DNA of 64,000 nt from CBDDFS01 sp965227255 (GTDB taxonomy: Bacteria; Bacteroidota; Bacteroidia; Flavobacteriales_E; Vicingaceae), in NCBI GenBank assembly GCA_965227255.1, contig CBDDFS010000007.1:1-64000 (forward strand), read 5' to 3'. The position numbers and the translations under genes were made by a program. Positions 59,411 through 64,000 of the stretch are shown piece by piece. Position 1 is the stretch's first letter, and every line of letters starts with the position of its first letter. A model generated the notes under the pieces. It saw only the letters and a list, made by a program, of their open reading frames with translations, was not told where the DNA came from and ran no database searches.

Positions 59411-62400
59411 TCATTTTTGAATGACTAATCTGGAAGTAATGATTATTTCATCGGAAATAAATTTTACGATGTATAATCCACTCAGTTCATCTGAAAGTTC
59501 AATTCGCACGATCTCTTCTCCTGCATCAATTTGACTAAACCAAGCTTTTTCCCCATTTACGCGGTATAATTCCAGGGTATATTGTCCTGGATCAAGACCT
59601 TCGACAAAAAAGAATTTGTTTTGACCTGATACAGGGTTTGGATACACCAAAAAGTCTTTTGATTGAGACAAATTCACAGCTACAATCTTTGAATAAGAAT
59701 GGGCACCGTCAAAATCAGTTTGCTTTAGTCGATAATATGAATATCCCTGATACGGGTTGTCGTCATATGACAAATAATCAATTTTCCTTCGGCTATTTCC
59801 GGCACCATCTACATCAACAACTTGCTCAAAATTTATTCCATCTCTCGACCTTTCGACCGTAAAATAATCGTTGTTTATTTCAGAGATCGTCGTCCATTTT
59901 AGCTCAACAACATCTCCATTCCCAACGGCAATAAAGGATAATAATTCGATCGGTAAAGGATTTGAGAACGCAGAGCCTGAGCCAAAAGTGAATGGACTGA
60001 ATTTTTGAATCCTGAAGTCAGAAGTCACGGTTCCAGAATCAATAGGACCATCAGCTCCTGAGGTCGCACTTTGGTCGTGATCTATCCACTTCACACTGTC
60101 GCTGTCCCATCTTACTACTTTGAGATCGTTCAGATCATCAATTTTATTGGTGTCAGCATTTTCCCAATGAAGTGTTACAAAGACGCTATCATCGCCAGCG
60201 GTAATTTTATCCAGGATCCAATAGTCCTTGCCACTAACATTGTAGATACTTGCTTGTCTCGAGCTCGTGTCATAGGACATAGCATTGGGATTTCCTCTCA
60301 CGTATTCTGCTTCAAATGTGGTGGTTGCATTAAAAGGAGCCGACATGGCTATCCTCGACCAAATTCCTGCCTCTCCTACAGGAAATTCAAAAGCATCATC
60401 TCCTATTTTTCGAATCGGTCCATCCACATAACTATCAAGGCTTCCTCCATTTGTGGTTGCGTCGTCATCAATGGTCAGGATCTCTGTTGAAGAAGTTGAG
60501 AGAACGCCATCTATAAAATTGATATTGTTTGTGAGGGTAACATCATCTTCCAGTGTAAGTTGTGGTTCACTTGCATGGCTATTATTTATGATTACGAGCT
60601 CATATTCAATTCCGTCCGTTCCCGCTCCATCTTCATCTGCAAATATTTGTGTGCCCGTTCCGTCATATTCTATGGTCGTAGTTGCTGAACTGCTTGAAAC
60701 CAAGCCATAATTATTTGGTGAAGCGTTGCGAATAAAACTTCCGCCGATCTCAATTTTAGCATTATCGTTCATCTCGATTTCGAGGTAACCAGAGCCCGTT
60801 GTATTGTCCATAACAATGTTTGACCCAACACTGAAAACTACATCATCGTTCAATTCAGTATAGAAGTTGCCTGCTCCTCCGCCCGACCCATCGGTGTCCA
60901 TCGTGAAAACACCAGCGATATCGACCGTCGAATTGTCGCTAACAATAAACTGGATATCATCAACGCCTGCAGCACCATTGTGATCGAGAGTCATGTCACC
61001 ATCTACATCCAGACTTGCAGTGCTACCTCCGGAATTGACACCCAAGTGGAATTCAAGGTCATTGCCTGTATTTGCCGTCATGACCAAATCGTTCGTCACA
61101 TTTATCGCCGCTGAATTGTCGATGTCAACCAATAACTCTTCATTTCCAGATTGCCCATCGAGGGTTCCGATGAATGTACCTGCGTTTATAATTGACGTTC
61201 CATCCAGATCAAAATGAAAATCAAAATTTGCATCTCCTGCCATGATTCCCACCAGACTGTCACCTACGGTCATAACACATCCATCCATATCAATATGTGT
61301 TAAATCAGCATTTGACTTTGTCTCGTTTATCAGGAATGTGCCGTCTACATTAAATTCACCATTATCAAGATTAAAATCTATCTCTTCTGCCCCACTGGAA
61401 TTTAAACGGAAATCACCTGTAATGTGAAACTCAGAATCTGCATCATCAACTATAAATAATGCGTCATCTCCGCCGGTCTTATTCCAAAGAAAATCACCAT
61501 TTACGACGAATTGCGCCTGACTTCCTCCATTATTGTTTAGATAAATTTGGTGGTCGTCACCACCACCCATAGACATGAGCATTCCAGAATTCGTCGTAAA
61601 TACGGATGTCTCGTCAATGGATATAATGATCTGATCACTTCCCCCACCGCCCGATGAAGAAACGGAAAGACTATCGACGGTGAAATTTCCCCCATCCAAA
61701 TCCCATTCTAAATCACCAAAATCAGATGAGCGCTGAGCAATCATGTTACCTGAAATAATGAGTTCGCCGGCATTGAGATCGATTTCAAATAAATCGTCCG
61801 ATCCCGAATTCATATCTACAGTGCAGTTTCCCGAAACACTGAATGTAGCACTTGCATTGTCCATTTGGATTTCCATATTATCTCCACCATCGTGCTCCAT
61901 TAACAAATCGCCACTTACCAGCAAACTGTCTCCAGGATTATCAAAATCAATCAAGACGTCATCGCCTGCACTTTGCTGCACAATGAGATCATCGTAAACG
62001 ATAATTTTAGAGTTATCATCATCTAGCTGAAGCGTAACATCGTTATCACCATTGGCCTGAAGAAAAACATCTTCTTTCACTTGCAGTATTTGTGCATTCT
62101 GAATTTCAAAAGAAGAATTTGAGTTATTCGAGTTCGTAATCGTCATGCTGCAAATGAATTCATCCCTGTCATCCAGATCCAGATCGTGTAATACGGTAAC
62201 ATTTGACCCAAATCCCGGAACACTGCCCGAAACCCAAGTTCCAGTCTGATCCCAATCTCCACTTTGTGTGGTTGAGTGATCAAGCTCATTTTCTGAGCTT
62301 ACAGAATAAAAGGCCGAAGGATTTTTAATATTCGTGTATTGTGTTTTTATGTAATCCTCTGATTTTACATTGGTTGAGTATCTGACTTCATCTATCAATC

Positions 62401-64000
62401 CTGCAAAATATTCGGATGAACCAGTCCATCGACCTATGTCGGCGTCGTTAGGCGTAGCAGTCTGGGCAGCAACAGTGCTTGTTGCCGGTGATTGACCATC
62501 TACATAAAAACGATGTGTTGTCCCATCATATGTATAAACATAGTTATGCCAATCTGAAGTAGATTCGGATCCGCCCGATGATGCCAGGGTTGTACCACCA
62601 AATTTCCAGGCCAGACTATTGCTGCTTCTGTACCCCAATTGAATGGAGCTACTGGATGCATTATTAGTGACACTCATAAAGTTGCTGTTCCCTGAAGGCA
62701 CGGAAGAAAATTGGGCCCATATACTGATGGTCTGGTTCTCGTCATTGTCAGCGAAACCACTTACTCCAACATCTATATAGTCATTGGTTCCATCAAAACT
62801 CTGACAACTTCCCACGATACCACCTGTGTTATTGGTAGATCCGTTATTGGTGCCGTTATTACCTGATTCGGAAGCGTCCGAAAAATCATTTTCAAGATGC
62901 CATACACCCTGATGATCAGATGACCAGACACAACTTGTAGAAGGATCATTAAATACATTAGAATTTCCATAGAACATATGAACCTCGAGATCACTAGCAG
63001 CAGGAAGACTGTTTAATTTAACCCAGGCGGTGTATAGTCCGGTAGAAGCATTGTATTCCTCGATCTGATGATCATAAACAACCAGGTTACTATCCGTAAA
63101 AATTATATCATAACCATTATCATTCTGAACATTTCCTCCATTTGCGATAGTGGCCAGGTCAGCATCGGTAAATGTTACCAACAAAGGATAATCTGTAAGA
63201 CTTCCGCTACCACTTACTGAATCGCTGTCGATAGTAATCACCTTATGAAAGCTATATCCACAAGATGGCACGACTGGAGAAAAGTTGCCTGTTTGCTCCG
63301 TACCCATTGAAATGAACGACTGTGGAGAATTCTGATTATTGAATTGAGTAGCTAACCAGCCAGCCGATCTTGCCACCTTGGAAACTCGTGTTTCTTGCAT
63401 GAGACCATCATATCCTCGATTCAAAGTACTGGTATTGCCAATGGTGGGTTCATCTACGGTGGGCGTTGTATATACGGTTGCTCCATTCAGGGTGGTCGTG
63501 CCTTCCAGATTTCCGTTGTGGTAAACCGATAATTCGTTGGTTGCAGCATTCCATGTAAAGGCCATGTGTTGCCAACTCCCTGTACCCAGGGTTGCAGGAT
63601 CATAACCTGTATTATTATTGGTATTGGTCCTCATCCGGCATCCTCCAGTCCCACCAGTTTTTCTCAGCAACCATGTTTGATTATCTGTGCCAGTGCCCCA
63701 ACTTTTACCAAAGATCCGATCATCACCATTGTCATCCGGATTCACCCAGGCTTCAACTGTGACACCAGTCCAAGTGGCATCATTTACGGCATCCAGTCTA
63801 ATGAAGTCATCAGAACCTGCATCATCAAAATCCTGAGCAAAGCCAAACTTCCCAGCAACCCTTGTCGGAGTTTCACTCGCTGAACCCGATCCCGCCAGCC
63901 CACCTCCTGTGCCATCATGTCCATTGGCAGTGGCATCTTTAAATTCATCGTCGGTGCCATTTCCAGATTCCTGTAAATGCAGAACTGCCTCGTAATTTGA
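59411..64000 (-). CDS. giant LamG/DUF2341/solenoid T9SS-secreted surface protein (partial)
   Basis: The reading frame is open from the stop at 59411 to the window edge (at least 1529 residues), so the N-terminus is missing. From N to C: the tail of one LamG domain (EAVLHLQESGNG, TVEAWVNPDDN); a DUF2341 domain (YSFHKVITIDSDSVSGSGS, TDYPLLVTFTDADL, VWHLENDFSDASE); a second LamG (DGTNDYIDVGVSGF, QTISIWAQFSS). An Asp/Gly solenoid of about 16 units of roughly 28 residues follows, encoded at about 60720-62120 (for example SVSGNCTVDM, HITGDFRLNS, DVDGDMTLDH). A C-terminal type A sorting domain follows (LVYPNPVSGQNKFFF, YTLELYRVNGEKAWF, SGLYIVKFISDEIIITS), predicting export by T9SS. Probably an adhesin or glycan-binding surface protein. 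Confidence 0.85.
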   Translation of the reverse strand, partial: SNYEAVLHLQESGNGTDDEFKDATANGHDGTGGGLAGSGSASETPTRVAGKFGFAQDFDDAGSDDFIRLDAVNDATWTGVTVEAWVNPDDNGDDRIFGKSWGTGTDNQTWLLRKTGGTGGCRMRTNTNNNTGYDPATLGTGSWQHMAFTWNAATNELSVYHNGNLEGTTTLNGATVYTTPTVDEPTIGNTSTLNRGYDGLMQETRVSKVARSAGWLATQFNNQNSPQSFISMGTEQTGNFSPVVPSCGYSFHKVITIDSDSVSGSGSLTDYPLLVTFTDADLATIANGGNVQNDNGYDIIFTDSNLVVYDHQIEEYNASTGLYTAWVKLNSLPAASDLEVHMFYGNSNVFNDPSTSCVWSSDHQGVWHLENDFSDASESGNNGTNNGSTNNTGGIVGSCQSFDGTNDYIDVGVSGFADNDENQTISIWAQFSSVPSGNSNFMSVTNNASSSSIQLGYRSSNSLAWKFGGTTLASSGGSESTSDWHNYVYTYDGTTHRFYVDGQSPATSTVAAQTATPNDADIGRWTGSSEYFAGLIDEVRYSTNVKSEDYIKTQYTNIKNPSAFYSVSSENELDHSTTQSGDWDQTGTWVSGSVPGFGSNVTVLHDLDLDDRDEFICSMTITNSNNSNSSFEIQNAQILQVKEDVFLQANGDNDVTLQLDDDNSKIIVYDDLIVQQSAGDDVLIDFDNPGDSLLVSGDLLMEHDGGDNMEIQMDNASATFSVSGNCTVDMNSGSDDLFEIDLNAGELIISGNMIAQRSSDFGDLEWDLDGGNFTVDSLSVSSSGGGGSDQIIISIDETSVFTTNSGMLMSMGGGDDHQIYLNNNGGSQAQFVVNGDFLWNKTGGDDALFIVDDADSEFHITGDFRLNSSGAEEIDFNLDNGEFNVDGTFLINETKSNADLTHIDMDGCVMTVGDSLVGIMAGDANFDFHFDLDGTSIINAGTFIGTLDGQSGNEELLVDIDNSAAINVTNDLVMTANTGNDLEFHLGVNSGGSTASLDVDGDMTLDHNGAAGVDDIQFIVSDNSTVDIAGVFTMDTDGSGGGAGNFYTELNDDVVFSVGSNIVMDNTTGSGYLEIEMNDNAKIEIGGSFIRNASPNNYGLVSSSSATTTIEYDGTGTQIFADEDGAGTDGIEYELVIINNSHASEPQLTLEDDVTLTNNINFIDGVLSTSSTEILTIDDDATTNGGSLDSYVDGPIRKIGDDAFEFPVGEAGIWSRIAMSAPFNATTTFEAEYVRGNPNAMSYDTSSRQASIYNVSGKDYWILDKITAGDDSVFVTLHWENADTNKIDDLNDLKVVRWDSDSVKWIDHDQSATSGADGPIDSGTVTSDFRIQKFSPFTFGSGSAFSNPLPIELLSFIAVGNGDVVELKWTTISEINNDYFTVERSRDGINFEQVVDVDGAGNSRRKIDYLSYDDNPYQGYSYYRLKQTDFDGAHSYSKIVAVNLSQSKDFLVYPNPVSGQNKFFFVEGLDPGQYTLELYRVNGEKAWFSQIDAGEEIVRIELSDELSGLYIVKFISDEIIITSRLVIQK

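Noticed and set aside
59638..63883. Many short plus-strand open frames opposite the giant surface-protein gene
   Set aside because: They are Ser/Pro/Ile-rich antisense shadows of the Asp/Gly solenoid codons with no recognisable domain.
1..64000. CRISPR array, tRNA/rRNA genes, phage or transposase genes
   Set aside because: No regularly spaced repeats, no cloverleaf-like intergenic segments and no integrase/transposase motifs were seen in the gaps or ORFs.

Overview
The window is a chromosomal stretch of a Bacteroidota bacterium, most likely a free-living (perhaps marine) member of the Cytophagales. The phylum call rests on several features: the fused lpxC-fabZ gene, a porX-type regulator of the type IX secretion system (T9SS), two proteins with T9SS-style C-terminal sorting domains, TlpA/DUF4369 redoxins, the rsfS-ftsH-cdsA-psd and DUF3822-rsmD-coaD gene orders, and TAnnTTTG promoter elements. 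The order-level placement is inference. No rRNA, tRNA, CRISPR array, prophage or transposase was seen. Gene density is high; intergenic gaps are mostly under 150 bp, and the longest gap without a convincing gene is about 240 bp (52216-52457).

Layout. 1-1546: the 3' part of lpxH and a DUF4369/thioredoxin gene broken by many single-base indels. 1635-9442: a secreted LVIVD/T9SS protein, lpxK, a Nif3-like protein, a coiled-coil zinc-ribbon protein, a large membrane-anchored DUF3352-like protein and RNase HII. 9452-15609: surface-polysaccharide genes (glycosyltransferase, flippase, Wzz-like chain-length protein, O-antigen ligase/polymerase). 15583-25143: on the minus strand, an HD-domain hydrolase, two accessory genes, then lpxD, lpxC/fabZ, lpxA, an ABC ATPase, efp, a divergent lpxD paralogue and a SpoIIE-type phosphatase. 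25216-28802: porX, tsaE, alanine dehydrogenase and a small anchored protein. 28788-32099: a ferric-iron ABC importer. 32218-33858: three small secreted proteins. 33944-37293: rpsT, a stand-alone S23-type four-helix-bundle gene between inverted GATGATGGG-type repeats, radC, a polysaccharide deacetylase and a membrane protein. 37412-41535: a sulfatase, two predicted outer-membrane barrels and a YjjG nucleotidase. 41519-52215: psd, cdsA, DUF2007, ftsH, rsfS, birA, an SRPBCC protein, pyrE, NUDIX, a redoxin, coaD, rsmD, DUF3822 and a membrane protein. 52458-55970: a patch of small lineage-specific secreted or membrane proteins, including a lipoprotein broken at a T13 homopolymer and a His/Cys-rich membrane protein. 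55924-64000: a 961-residue Asp-box propeller protein, a macrodomain protein, and a very large LamG/DUF2341/solenoid T9SS substrate running off the window end.

Functionally the window is dominated by the cell envelope: lipid A synthesis (lpxH, lpxK, lpxD, lpxC/fabZ, lpxA), phospholipid synthesis (cdsA, psd), exopolysaccharide export, T9SS regulation and T9SS cargo. Core housekeeping genes (efp, rpsT, tsaE, ftsH, rsfS, coaD, pyrE, birA, rnhB, rsmD, radC) are interleaved. I did not find a clear new defence or biosynthetic system. The most interesting leads are the homopolymer-broken lipoprotein, the repeat-flanked four-helix-bundle gene, the Asp/Gly solenoid adhesin-like protein, the divergent LpxD paralogue, the His/Cys-rich membrane protein, and three genes whose TAnnTTTG element sits exactly 4 nt before the ATG, which suggests leaderless transcripts.
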